64,000 nucleotides of DNA from Clostridioides sp. ES-S-0010-02 (GTDB lineage Bacteria; Bacillota; Clostridia; Peptostreptococcales; Peptostreptococcaceae), in NCBI GenBank assembly GCA_020641055.1, contig CP067345.1:3031317-3095316 (forward strand). The letters are read 5' to 3'. A model generated the notes under the pieces. It did not search any database. It was not told the DNA's origin and saw only the letters and a list, made by a program, of their open reading frames with translations. Position numbers and translations under genes: made by a program. Below, piece after piece: positions 28,091 through 36,854 of this stretch; within the stretch, counting starts at the first letter, position 1, and every line of letters begins with the position of its first letter.

Positions 28091-28513
28091 ATGGAAAATA
28101 AAAATGTAAAATGTGTTATGGTAATAGATGAAAATTTACCAATGGGAATTATATCAAATACAGCAGCAGTAATGGGAGTTACACTAGGTAAATATACTCC
28201 AGAAATAGTAGGTCCAGATGTAGTTGACAAAACAGGTAATAATCATTTAGGAATTGTTGCTATACCTGTTCCTATCTTAAAAGGAAACAAAGAAATTATA
28301 AAGAATTTACGTAAAAAATTATACACTCCTGAATTTGAAGGATTAACTGTTGTAGATTTTTCAGATGTTGCACAAGGTTGTAATATTTATGAGGAATTCA
28401 CACAAAAAATTGCCACTGTCCAAGAAGATGAACTACAGTATTTTGGTATAGGAATATATGGAAATAAAAAGCAAGTAAATAAACTTACAGGCAGTATGCC
28501 TTTACTTAGATAA
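28091..28513 (+). CDS. DUF2000-family protein
   Basis: The 140-residue protein matches the DUF2000 pattern: CVMVIDENLPMGIISNTAAVMGVTLGK at the N-terminus, a GIVAIPVPILKG stretch, then LTVVDFSDVAQGCNIYEEF and a closing YFGIGIYGNKKQVNKLTGSMPLLR. Related structures resemble peptidyl-tRNA hydrolase-like folds, but no reaction is established. The start is ATG with GGAG about 9 bases upstream. Co-transcription with the AraC regulator suggests it is the controlled product or a ligand-handling partner. Confidence 0.85.
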   Translation: MENKNVKCVMVIDENLPMGIISNTAAVMGVTLGKYTPEIVGPDVVDKTGNNHLGIVAIPVPILKGNKEIIKNLRKKLYTPEFEGLTVVDFSDVAQGCNIYEEFTQKIATVQEDELQYFGIGIYGNKKQVNKLTGSMPLLR

Positions 28514-28555
28514 TCATTGTAAGCATATGCTTATAACAATCTTTAATATATTAAA

Positions 28556-28590
28556 TAAAAATACCCATATAGTACTTCTATACGGGCATT
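28556..28590. terminator. Bidirectional terminator between DUF2000 and dacF
   Basis: ATACCCATATAG (28561-28572) faces CTATACGGGCAT (28578-28589). Pairing is complete with wobbles in the minus-strand RNA and has two mismatches in the plus-strand RNA. T tracts flank both sides. An additional AAGCATATGCTT palindrome lies at 28521-28532. Confidence 0.65.
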
Positions 28591-28627
28591 TTTTATGTGA
28601 ATTATAGCTGTATCTTATCGCAAGTTA

Positions 28628-29791
28628 TTATATCATATTATCAATTATTCTTTGAAGCATTTGTAGGTAACTTGCCTTATTTATATCTTTATTATTTATT
28701 AATTCTACTTCACCTATTACTTTTTTATCTTTACATATCTTTATCTTTCCTAAAACAGTACCTTTTTTAATTGGCATTTTAGGATTTTTTACTATTTCTA
28801 TTTTCTTTTCAAACTTTTTAGAACTTCCTTTTTTAATAAGAGCATTTAAGTCTTCTTTAGCAACTAATTTGACTTTATTTTCATCAGCTTTATCTAATGT
28901 AAGTGTAGCGATATTATCTCCCTTACTACACAGCTTAACGCTTTCATAATTTGCAAATCCATAATTTAAAAGACTAGATGCATCATTAAATCTTTCAGGA
29001 GAAGTTTCTGCACCCAAAGTCGCCGCAACTAAATGAGTATTACCTCTTTTTGCTGATGCTGATAGACAATATTTAGCTTCTTGAGTAAATCCAGTTTTAA
29101 CACCAGTAGCTCCTTGATAATGCTTTATAAGCTTATTAGTATTTGCAAGACCTACTGTAACTTGTTTTTTACCTACTACAACCTTATCCATCCATGTAGT
29201 TAAGTATTTACTTATCATTTCATGTTTTAATAATTCTCTAGACATTAAAGCTATATCATGAGCAGATGTATAGTGATTTGCTACTGGAAGTCCATTTGTA
29301 TTTGCAAAATGAGTATCATTCATATTTAGCTCCTTTGCTTTAGAATTCATCCTATCAACAAACCCTTCAACACTTCCAGCCAAGTGTTCAGCCATAGCTA
29401 CACAGGCATCATTTGCAGAAGCAACAGCTATACCTTTTAATAAAGTATCAACCTTTTGAGTTTCTCCTGGTTCTAAAAATATTTGACTACCACCCATACT
29501 AGATGCAGTTTCACTCACTTGTACTTCATCATCAAGTTTAATATCACCTGAATCCAAAGCTTCTACAATAAGTAACATTGTCATTACCTTTGTTACACTG
29601 GCAGGAGGAAGCTTCTTATGAGCATCCTTTTCGTATAAAATTTGTCCACTACCAACATCCATCAAAATTGCCGATTTTGAAGATATATTTAGTTGGTTGG
29701 CATCAGCATTGTCCTTACTATTTGCAAAAGAAAAACTCAAAGGAGTAAATGCAAGTAATATAGCCAAAGCAGTACTAGCTAATTTTTTCAT
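28628..29791 (-). CDS. dacF: D-alanyl-D-alanine carboxypeptidase, DacF type
   Basis: This 387-residue exported penicillin-binding protein trims the stem peptides of peptidoglycan. A signal peptide (about 1-23) precedes the S11 transpeptidase domain, with SVTK (S65-x-x-K68), SAN (in AVASANDACVAMAE) and KTG (GVKTGFT). A C-terminal beta-rich PBP5-like domain and an amphipathic end (YLQMLQRIIDNMI) for membrane anchoring follow. The start is the ATG at 29791; the GTG nine bases upstream belongs to the AGAGGTG ribosome binding site. A spore-protein gene lies just upstream, fitting the forespore/cortex role of DacF in other spore formers. Confidence 0.93.
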   Translation of the reverse strand: MKKLASTALAILLAFTPLSFSFANSKDNADANQLNISSKSAILMDVGSGQILYEKDAHKKLPPASVTKVMTMLLIVEALDSGDIKLDDEVQVSETASSMGGSQIFLEPGETQKVDTLLKGIAVASANDACVAMAEHLAGSVEGFVDRMNSKAKELNMNDTHFANTNGLPVANHYTSAHDIALMSRELLKHEMISKYLTTWMDKVVVGKKQVTVGLANTNKLIKHYQGATGVKTGFTQEAKYCLSASAKRGNTHLVAATLGAETSPERFNDASSLLNYGFANYESVKLCSKGDNIATLTLDKADENKVKLVAKEDLNALIKKGSSKKFEKKIEIVKNPKMPIKKGTVLGKIKICKDKKVIGEVELINNKDINKASYLQMLQRIIDNMI

Positions 29792-29844
29792 AGATGTCAC
29801 CTCTTAAAGTTTATTTAAACTTATTTTCTCACAATTAACTTTTT

Positions 29845-30045
29845 TTATTCTAAATGCCTAGATATACCTTGACCCAAATTTTTTTTCTTTTCAAGCTTTT
29901 TAAAATAACCTTCTAAAACACCTTTATTCGATGCATTTTCTATTATTTCAAAGGCATCTTCATAATTCATTCCATATTCTCCTGCTATTTCCATCTTAGT
30001 TTGTTTTAAAGCTTTTCTAGCATTTTGTTTTGAAATATTATCCAT
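29845..30045 (-). CDS. Divergent alpha/beta-type small acid-soluble spore protein
   Basis: The 66-residue protein shows a SASP-like first motif (ARKALKQTKMEIAGEYGMNY) but a degenerate second motif (NKGVLEGYFKKLEKKKNLG) in place of the usual GGxMxKRMI type. Alpha/beta SASPs coat spore DNA and are degraded at germination. The ATG has AGGAGG 7 bases upstream. From memory, C. difficile has a poorly characterised extra SASP homologue next to dacF, which fits. Whether this divergent form binds DNA is uncertain. Confidence 0.72.
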   Translation of the reverse strand: MDNISKQNARKALKQTKMEIAGEYGMNYEDAFEIIENASNKGVLEGYFKKLEKKKNLGQGISRHLE

Positions 30046-30143
30046 AAATATCCTCCTATTAATAAAATTTATATATAAGTAGTTTTTACTAATAAAAGAT
30101 TGTTATAATTGGTATTTTATGTAATATCTGAATTTTTCAATAT

Positions 30144-30219
30144 TAAAAAGACCTCTTGTAATTCTTAAAATGATATCAATTTAATCTTTTGATATCATTT
30201 TAAAAATTACAAGAGGTCT
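30144..30219 (-). terminator. Very long hairpin terminator after RNase J
   Basis: The arms 30149-30179 and 30189-30219 are 31 bases each and complementary at 30 positions, the remaining one being a wobble pair in minus-strand RNA, around a 9-base loop. On the minus strand five Ts follow. It lies 27 bases past the RNase J stop. Confidence 0.8.
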
Positions 30220-30246
30220 ACTTTTCAATTTTATAAACTTTATATC

Positions 30247-31917
30247 CTATACTTCCATTATTATAGGAAGTATCATTGGATTTCGCTTAGTTTTTTGATA
30301 TAAATACTCTTTTAGGTTTTCTTTAATGTTATTCTTTAAATAAGCCCATTCTTTAATATTTTTCTCTTCACACTCGTTTAGAACGTTTTTAATTATATCC
30401 TTTGCTCCATCCATTAAATCTTCAGACTCTCTTACATACACAAAGCCTCTAGATATTATATCTGGACCTGCTAAAACTTTGCCTTCATCTTTAGAAATAG
30501 TTACTACAACTATCATAAGACCATCTTCTGATAAATGCTTTCTATCTCTTAAGACTATATTACCTACATCTCCTACACCTAATCCATCAACTAGTATATT
30601 TCCTGTTTGTATACGATTTGCTACTTTAGCAGAGTTTTTATCTAACTCTAAAACATCTCCTGTTTGCATGACAAAAATATTTTCCTTGTCCATTCCAAGT
30701 TGTTCAGCTATTTCAGCATGTCTTTTTAACATTCTATATTCACCATGAGCTGGCATAAAAAACTTTGGTCTAACTAATGCATGTATAAGCTTTAATTCTT
30801 CTTGACAGGCATGTCCAGAAACGTGTATATCCGCTATATCACTATATACTACTTCTGCTCCTTTTTCAAATAAGAAGTTTATTACTCTTGATATTAATTT
30901 TTCATTTCCTGGTATTGGATGAGCAGATATTATAACTAAATCGCCACTCTTTATTTCTACTTTTTTGTGTTCTGAAAAAGCCATTCTAGCAAGAGCTGAC
31001 ATAGGCTCACCTTGTGAACCAGTCGTTATTATCACTAACTCGCCATCTTCATGCTTGTATATATCATTTAAATCTATCAGCATATCGTCAGAAATATCTA
31101 AATATCCTAATTCCTTGGCAACTCCAACTACATTTACCATTGAACGACCTGATATAGCAACCTTCCTATTAAACTTTTCAGCTGTATTTATTATTTGTTG
31201 TAATCTGTGTATGTTAGATGCAAACGTAGCAACTATAATTCTTCTACCATTTCCCTTTGCAAATAACTCATCAAGACCTACTCCAACAGTTTTTTCAGAC
31301 ATAGTAAATCCTGGTTTTTCTGCATTAGTACTATCTGCCAACATTAAAAGAACTCCTTTTTTGCTCAACTCACAGATTCTATGCATATCCATAACATCAC
31401 CATCAATTGGAGTTAAGTCAATCTTAAAGTCTCCTGTATGGTATATTATCCCTTGGTCTGTGTGTACTGCAATAGAGTAAGCATCTGGTATACTATGGTT
31501 ATTTTTCAAAAACTCTACTTCCATATTATCAAGCTTTATAACTTGTCTTGGAGTTATGACATTTAACTTAACATTATTCATCTTATGTTCTTTCAATTTT
31601 ACTTGTATAAGACCTATACTAAGCCTCGCTCCATATACAGGAACATTTATCTTTTTTAGTATATATGGAAGAGCTCCTATATGGTCTTCATGTCCATGTG
31701 TAATAAATATACCCTTTATTTTATCCCTGTTTTTGACTAAATAAGTTATGTCTGGTATAACTATATCTACTCCTAACATTTCATCTTCTGGAAAACTAAG
31801 TCCAGCATCTATAACAATTATTTCATCTTTATACTCAACAACAGTCATATTTTTTCCAACTTCGTTAAGTCCACCTAAAGCCATTACCTTTATCTTGTTG
31901 GTGTTCTTTTTGAACAA
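30247..31917 (-). CDS. rnj: Ribonuclease J
   Basis: A 556-residue metallo-beta-lactamase/beta-CASP RNase with 5'-3' exonuclease and endonuclease activity in RNA turnover and maturation. The zinc motif is THGHEDHIGA; others include YHTGDFKID, ADSTNAEKPGFT and ISAHPIPGNE, and GHACQEELKLIHALVRPKFFMPAHGEYRM marks the beta-CASP/C-terminal part. The start is the TTG at 31917, with AAGGAG 9 bases upstream; this gives the family's usual length. Two ATGs directly after the ribosome binding site are too close, and the longest reading adds 24 residues without support. Confidence 0.93.
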   Translation of the reverse strand: MFKKNTNKIKVMALGGLNEVGKNMTVVEYKDEIIVIDAGLSFPEDEMLGVDIVIPDITYLVKNRDKIKGIFITHGHEDHIGALPYILKKINVPVYGARLSIGLIQVKLKEHKMNNVKLNVITPRQVIKLDNMEVEFLKNNHSIPDAYSIAVHTDQGIIYHTGDFKIDLTPIDGDVMDMHRICELSKKGVLLMLADSTNAEKPGFTMSEKTVGVGLDELFAKGNGRRIIVATFASNIHRLQQIINTAEKFNRKVAISGRSMVNVVGVAKELGYLDISDDMLIDLNDIYKHEDGELVIITTGSQGEPMSALARMAFSEHKKVEIKSGDLVIISAHPIPGNEKLISRVINFLFEKGAEVVYSDIADIHVSGHACQEELKLIHALVRPKFFMPAHGEYRMLKRHAEIAEQLGMDKENIFVMQTGDVLELDKNSAKVANRIQTGNILVDGLGVGDVGNIVLRDRKHLSEDGLMIVVVTISKDEGKVLAGPDIISRGFVYVRESEDLMDGAKDIIKNVLNECEEKNIKEWAYLKNNIKENLKEYLYQKTKRNPMILPIIMEV

Positions 31918-32067
31918 TTGCATCATCTCCTTCTGTCTATTTAATTTTTTAACACGTTCTACAATCTTAAATAATATCAAATCACGCACTCGCTACCAGT
32001 TATTCTTATTGTACCATAATTCGTATCATATTTTAAGCTATATTTAAAATACATTTAACGTATTATT

Positions 32068-32096
32068 TTGACAAACCTATTTTATTTTGATATCCT
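32068..32096 (+). promoter_or_regulatory. Promoter of the membrane-bound hydrolase gene
   Basis: TTGACA (32068-32073) and TATCCT (32091-32096) with a 17-base spacer, about 44 bases before the start codon; an AGGAGG ribosome binding site follows. Confidence 0.6.
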
Positions 32097-32139
32097 CTAA
32101 ATATTATATGATTTAATATCTGATATTTTAGGAGGATTT

Positions 32140-32877
32140 ATGCGTGGTAAAACTCATTGTGCAATAGGAATTTTAACAGCTATCCAGACATCTTTAATTT
32201 TTACAATTCCTATATCTCTAGTAGATATTTTAGTTTCAGCTACTTTTGCAGTACTGCCCGATTTGGATAAATCTAATTCTATGGTCTCAAATTTCATTCT
32301 AAAAAACAATATATCCAAATACATATATAGAATTTTTATATACGCTATTAATATTATTATTTTCTTTATTTCAATAAATATAAATGATAATTTTTATTTA
32401 AGTGCAATAATTACATTTGTTGCAATTATAATTATTGAGGCAAAACTAACCCATACATTTCTGAGAAAAATCTTTCTATCATTAATATTTATACTATTAG
32501 CTATATGCTTATACATCGTAGAAGTTGAAATATATTTTATAATTTTTTGTCTAATGTTGTCAATTTTTCCCTGGCTAAAGCACAGAAGCTTTTCTCATAG
32601 TATATTTGCAACCATCATAATATATTTTTTACTAAAACAAATAGAATTAATCACTAGTATTAATAATTTATCTTTTTATGGAACACTTGGCTATGCAAGC
32701 CATATGTTTTTAGGGGATTTATTTACAAAACAAGGAATACCACTTTTTTATCCACTAAGTGAAAAAAAGATTTCCTTAGGATTTTTAACAGTTGGAGGAC
32801 CATTTAGTAATTTTATAGAAAAATCATTTATTTTCATACTTATAGGATTAATTATATTTTCAATATTAAAATTATAA
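32140..32877 (+). CDS. YdjM-type membrane-bound metal-dependent hydrolase (DUF457)
   Basis: The 245-residue membrane protein carries the conserved YdjM pattern: an N-terminal GKTHCAIG, then LPDLDKSNS, KHRSFSHS and GYASHMFLGDLFTKQGIPLFYP. The histidines and aspartates likely bind metal. About six or seven hydrophobic segments are visible. The E. coli relative is LexA-controlled, but I see no LexA box here. Substrate unknown. It is a lone plus-strand gene between divergent rnj and convergent fur. Confidence 0.85.
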   Translation: MRGKTHCAIGILTAIQTSLIFTIPISLVDILVSATFAVLPDLDKSNSMVSNFILKNNISKYIYRIFIYAINIIIFFISININDNFYLSAIITFVAIIIIEAKLTHTFLRKIFLSLIFILLAICLYIVEVEIYFIIFCLMLSIFPWLKHRSFSHSIFATIIIYFLLKQIELITSINNLSFYGTLGYASHMFLGDLFTKQGIPLFYPLSEKKISLGFLTVGGPFSNFIEKSFIFILIGLIIFSILKL

Positions 32878-32922
32878 AAAGCTTTAAAGCTATTTATATT
32901 TATACTATATATTTAAATTTAT

Positions 32923-32976
32923 AATAAAAAATGGAAGAATAGCATAGAATATAAAAGTTCTATACTATTCTTCCAT
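32923..32976 (-). terminator. Terminator of fur
   Basis: A 19-bp stem (32931-32949 with 32958-32976, one wobble in minus-strand RNA) followed on the minus strand by TTTTTTATT. The opposite direction has no T tract, so it mainly serves fur. Confidence 0.75.
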
Positions 32977-32997
32977 CAACATTAAATTACAGAAGAA

Positions 32998-33456
32998 TTA
33001 TTCTTCTGAATCACTTATTTTATTGCACTCATCACATAATCCATAAAATTTAACATCATGATCAAGTATTTTAAATTTGTACAATGATTGTATTTCTTTT
33101 TCTATATTGTCTAAAAGGTCTTCTTTAGCTTCCATTATCTTTCCACAATTTTTACAAATAAGATGATGATGATTATGACAGTCTTCTTTATGTAGACTAA
33201 TCTCATATCTTATACACCCATCATCTAAGTTTAGTTTTGATATTAATCCTATTTCGTCTAATAACTGCATTGTTCTGTATACAGTAGCTAGACCTATTTC
33301 AGGACAGTCAACCCTAACTAAATCATAGATTTCTTCACTACTTAAATGTGAATGGTCATGTTGAAGCAATATCTCAACTATTGCTCTTCTTTGTGGCGTA
33401 ATCTTAAAACCAGTTTCTTTTAACTTGTCTTTTAATAAATCCATTGTGTTTGCCAT
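32998..33456 (-). CDS. fur: Fur-family metal-responsive repressor
   Basis: The 152-residue protein has a winged-helix domain (FKITPQRRAIVEILLQ, LATVYRTMQLLDEIGLI). The metal site EDCHNHHHLICKNCGKIM and a C-terminal LCDECN give two CxxC pairs for structural zinc. The family contains Fur, PerR and Zur; the sequence suggests Fur, and its place next to ruvX and rnj matches my memory of fur in C. difficile. A strong promoter (33502-33530) overlaps repeated GATAAT elements, suggesting autoregulation. Confidence 0.85.
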   Translation of the reverse strand: MANTMDLLKDKLKETGFKITPQRRAIVEILLQHDHSHLSSEEIYDLVRVDCPEIGLATVYRTMQLLDEIGLISKLNLDDGCIRYEISLHKEDCHNHHHLICKNCGKIMEAKEDLLDNIEKEIQSLYKFKILDHDVKFYGLCDECNKISDSEE

Positions 33457-33476
33457 AACATCACCCTTACTATTTT

Positions 33477-33530
33477 CAATTGATAATCTTTATTAAATAA
33501 TATTGTAATTGATAATTCTTTTTTTGTCAA
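33477..33530 (-). promoter_or_regulatory. fur promoter with repeated GATAAT elements
   Basis: TTGACA (33525-33530) and TACAAT (33502-33507) on the minus strand with a 17-base spacer. The plus-strand sequence AATTGATAAT occurs twice (about 33478-33487 and 33508-33517), once inside the spacer. These resemble Fur half-boxes, but neither makes a full 19-bp box. The remaining 33531-33731 gap shows nothing else. Confidence 0.5.
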
Positions 33531-33731
33531 GACATTTGAAAAAATTTAATTTCTTCTCATAATATAAATATATACCCATAAAAGATATATTATTCACCAA
33601 AATCTATAAATTTTTTAATAAAAAACAAAAAAACAGATATATACTATAAATACTTTTTACAATTAATAATTCTTAATTAAAGTAAATACAGTAAAATACC
33701 TGATTTTTTATATACAAACTTAATTATTTAC

Positions 33732-34019
33732 CTAGTTAAGTCCATTTGATTCATCTTCGTCGTAATTTAAACCTTCTTCTTCCATTATAGCAGTATATAC
33801 AGCTACAACAGTTTCATACTCTTCATCACTTTCTAAAGGTATTAGTATTTCTCCTTCTTCATCTTCATCAATTCTAAATATTAAAGCTTCTTCAGCCTCT
33901 TCATCATCTAAAGGCATTAATATTGCATATTCTTTTCCTTCTGCTTCTAATGTTAATATTATTTCAAATTGGCTTTCTACACCATTTTCATCAATTAAAT
34001 TTATTATATTTTCTTCCAT
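33732..34019 (-). CDS. DUF1292 (YrzB-like) acidic protein
   Basis: The 95-residue acidic protein has the DUF1292 form: IINLIDENGVESQFEIILTLEAEGKEYAILMPLD, then an Asp/Glu-rich stretch and a closing IPLESDEEYETVVAVYTAIMEEE. Function is unknown in all species I know of. The start ATG at 34019 has GAGGTG about 9 bases upstream; an upstream in-frame extension is not supported. It follows ruvX by 77 bases, as in most Firmicutes. Confidence 0.88.
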   Translation of the reverse strand: MEENIINLIDENGVESQFEIILTLEAEGKEYAILMPLDDEEAEEALIFRIDEDEEGEILIPLESDEEYETVVAVYTAIMEEEGLNYDEDESNGLN

Positions 34020-34096
34020 AATGTCATTCACCTCAAATTTATTTTTATTTTTATTATTTATATTATATATCATAAGTATTCAATTTTATAGTTCTT

Positions 34097-34522
34097 TTAT
34101 GAATTTATTTTAAAATCTAAATATCCTTGTAAAATTATTACTGCTGCCAACATATCTATAACCTTTTTTCTTTTTTGTCTACTAACATCCGCTTCTAACA
34201 AAGATCTCTCTGCCGCTACTGTAGAAAGTCTCTCATCCCAAAACTCTACATCAATTCCTGTTTCTTCTTTTAATAATTCACAAAACTTAATTACCTTTTC
34301 TCCTTGTGGTCCTAAAGTACCATTCATATTTTTTGGTAATCCTGACACAATTTTATTTACTTGTTTTTCTTTTATTATAGCTTTTAATTCTTCAATATCC
34401 TTCTTCTTGCCAACTCTTCTTACCGTTTTTATCCCTTGTGCAGTTAATCCCATTAAATCACTTACAGCAACTCCAATAGTTTTATCTCCAACATCAAGAC
34501 CCATTATTCTTCCATCTAACAT
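34097..34522 (-). CDS. ruvX: YqgF/RuvX-family nuclease
   Basis: The 141-residue RNase H-like protein carries [48 protein letters not shown] and [17 protein letters not shown], the full YqgF set with acidic active-site residues. E. coli YqgF processes the 5' end of pre-16S rRNA. The ATG has AGGAG about 5-6 bases upstream. Usually it directly follows reoM; here a 723-residue membrane protein gene separates them. Confidence 0.94.
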   Translation of the reverse strand: MLDGRIMGLDVGDKTIGVAVSDLMGLTAQGIKTVRRVGKKKDIEELKAIIKEKQVNKIVSGLPKNMNGTLGPQGEKVIKFCELLKEETGIDVEFWDERLSTVAAERSLLEADVSRQKRKKVIDMLAAVIILQGYLDFKINS

Positions 34523-34574
34523 ATTTTCTCCTTTTATTTACCTTATTTTATAAAACATATACATTTCATTAATT

Positions 34575-34638
34575 ACAAAAATTGCAATATGAATTTTTGA
34601 TGTAAGCTGTTTGGTTTACATTAATAATCATATTGCAA
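34575..34638 (-). terminator. Terminator after the 723-residue membrane protein gene
   Basis: An outer stem of about 11 bp (TTGCAATATGA with its complement) encloses an inner TGTAA/TTACA stem and is followed on the minus strand by TTTTTG. It lies about 35 bases past the stop. Confidence 0.7.
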
Positions 34639-34673
34639 CTTTTTATTCAAAGCATATATACATTAAAAAATTT

Positions 34674-36845
34674 TTAGTTATTTTTTTCAAATATTATCAT
34701 GTTTATGCTTATTATTATAAGTGGTATAAGTATATATATAGATGCTGTAGATGCAGCAACTATACCAGAGTCATTAACTAAAAGAGTAATTATACAACCA
34801 ACCATAGATGCAATGAATCCTTTAAACAAAATTGGAAAATTATTCATTATCTTTCTAAAGTGTCTAGATGGTTTAAATATAAGTACTGCAATCACAGCAA
34901 TTCCCACAAGTAAAATATTTACCCATACACTTGTCTGTGCTAATTGCATATTCATTTGAATTTTTCTTCCAAATGTCTGCAATATCTCTCCTGGTCCATT
35001 TAAGAAAATTCTTTGTACAAACATTCCTAAGTGAGATTCACTACCTGAGATTATATCTAGAGCTGCAAATGCACAAACAACAACCACAGCTGAAATAGCT
35101 AATAGTGCAACTTTTTTAATATCTAGTTTAGCATCATATATAAGCATTATAAACAACAAATATGCTACACATTCTGATATTGCTCCACCAACATTTGCCC
35201 CCATAGAAGGATATGCGCTAGTTATAAGTATTATTAATGAAAATATTACAACAAGTGGCTTAGAAACCTTCTTGTAATGTAATAAAACTGCTAAACCAAA
35301 TACTGCACTTGCTATGGTTACACCTTCATACTCATTTCCTACACCATAGTATCTGGCACCAATAACAGCATCATAACTCATTATATTATTTTGCATTAAG
35401 TATGTTCCAAATACAGAATCTATGACTATTATTAAAATAGTCAGTGTTGCAAAAAATCCCATATGTTTTATATCATTGTCTTTAAATAACTTTCGACCTA
35501 ATAAGTATAACACTAGTGTAGTTACAAATATTCCCAAAGATATTGTAATTGGGGTCTTAAAATTCATCAAAGGAGCCAACATAAATGACAGAGGCATTAT
35601 TATACCCAATTTTATAAACTCCTTAAGTACTTTGAATACACGCTCTTTATGTGGCATGTAATTTCTAAAGAATATTGCAAACATTGCAATCACCCAAGAG
35701 GCAGATATTACACCTACAAATCCATTTATGATACTTGACCTTATAGATGATATAGATACTATCTTTTTATAAAGTGATTTTAGGTAACTAGCATTATCTT
35801 CTTTGTCAACCAAAGTATAACTTCTACCCACCATTTCATCATTTTTAAGACCAAACTCATTTAATATGTCCACTCCAACATCTAAGTTTGCAACAATACC
35901 AGCTTTTCTTGTTGTAGCAGATTCCAATAGACCCTTTCCTTCTCCACTAAATTTTATTATTGGAGAAAGTCTTCTCTTATTTTTATAATCTAAATCACTT
36001 GGAAAAGCACTTGATACATAAACAGTATCATTTTCTCCAACCATAGAAAATACTTCTTTAAGGTATTTATCTATATTTTTTACAATATTTTTCTTCATTG
36101 CAGCATAAGTATTATCATTTAAACTCAATCTATACATATCTAATCTATATGTATCTCCAAGTTCTATAAATATAGCATCACTATTTTTATAAGACTTTTT
36201 AGTTTCATCTAATAACTTATCGTAGTCTGTAACTATTCCAAACGGCATCTTAGAATCTTTTTTGTTAATATCATCAATATTCCCAGAATCAATTCTTCCA
36301 TATTGATCCATAGCAACTAAACATAAATTTCTATTTTTAACCAATTGGTTATTTTCAATTATATCAGCATTTCCAATTACGGATGTTTTTAGTCCATTTT
36401 CTGATAAAGTTTTTCCCAATGAACCTAAGGTTGCTCCATATTCTCCATACTCTAGATTTTCATTTATTGACCTATTAATACTTAAATTATTTATCTCTTT
36501 AGCTTTTTGACCTGTTGCAACTTCAAAAGTTTTAGCAGTATCTTGGTCTACTTTTTGAAAATTGATATAGTCTTCAGTAGTTACATCAGCTCTTACTCCT
36601 GCACCCATACTAGCATAAGACCTTCTATCATCAGTACCTTGATCCCCTCTTATATTCATAAGAGCTATATGACCTCTCTTTTCTAGCTCACTCTTTAAGA
36701 TTGGAACCTTCAACATACTTCCAAGATTGGTCCTATTCATATCAATAAATATGACTTTGCCCTTTTCTTCAGCAGAACTGTAGCTAGCAGTTGATACAAA
36801 AATCATAATAACTACTGCCAACAATGACATAATCTTTTTTCTCAT
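34674..36845 (-). CDS. Exported multi-pass membrane protein with large extracellular domain, unknown
   Basis: The 723-residue protein begins with a signal sequence or first membrane helix (about 1-25, ending SSAEE), then about 340 residues outside the membrane. This domain contains short motifs IFIDMNRTNLG, VAMDQYGRID, AIFIELGDTYRLD and VYVSSAFPSD, suggestive of an alkaline-phosphatase-like alpha/beta fold but without clear metal ligands. About ten hydrophobic segments follow (365-720), with notable polar motifs inside them: IGARYYGVGNEYEG, MGANVGGAISE and LLVNDSGIVAA. I do not recognise the family. It lies 9 bases after reoM and probably shares its transcript. Confidence 0.85.
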   Translation of the reverse strand: MRKKIMSLLAVVIMIFVSTASYSSAEEKGKVIFIDMNRTNLGSMLKVPILKSELEKRGHIALMNIRGDQGTDDRRSYASMGAGVRADVTTEDYINFQKVDQDTAKTFEVATGQKAKEINNLSINRSINENLEYGEYGATLGSLGKTLSENGLKTSVIGNADIIENNQLVKNRNLCLVAMDQYGRIDSGNIDDINKKDSKMPFGIVTDYDKLLDETKKSYKNSDAIFIELGDTYRLDMYRLSLNDNTYAAMKKNIVKNIDKYLKEVFSMVGENDTVYVSSAFPSDLDYKNKRRLSPIIKFSGEGKGLLESATTRKAGIVANLDVGVDILNEFGLKNDEMVGRSYTLVDKEDNASYLKSLYKKIVSISSIRSSIINGFVGVISASWVIAMFAIFFRNYMPHKERVFKVLKEFIKLGIIMPLSFMLAPLMNFKTPITISLGIFVTTLVLYLLGRKLFKDNDIKHMGFFATLTILIIVIDSVFGTYLMQNNIMSYDAVIGARYYGVGNEYEGVTIASAVFGLAVLLHYKKVSKPLVVIFSLIILITSAYPSMGANVGGAISECVAYLLFIMLIYDAKLDIKKVALLAISAVVVVCAFAALDIISGSESHLGMFVQRIFLNGPGEILQTFGRKIQMNMQLAQTSVWVNILLVGIAVIAVLIFKPSRHFRKIMNNFPILFKGFIASMVGCIITLLVNDSGIVAASTASIYILIPLIIISINMIIFEKNN

Positions 36846-36854
36846 TTATTTGAC

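Noticed and set aside
30965-31480. A 171-codon plus-strand open frame
   Set aside because: Antisense to the conserved metallo-hydrolase core of RNase J, with no ribosome binding site.
31918-31989. A 24-residue N-terminal extension of RNase J
   Set aside because: It starts with GTG without a ribosome binding site; the TTG at 31917 has AAGGAG at proper spacing and gives the family length.
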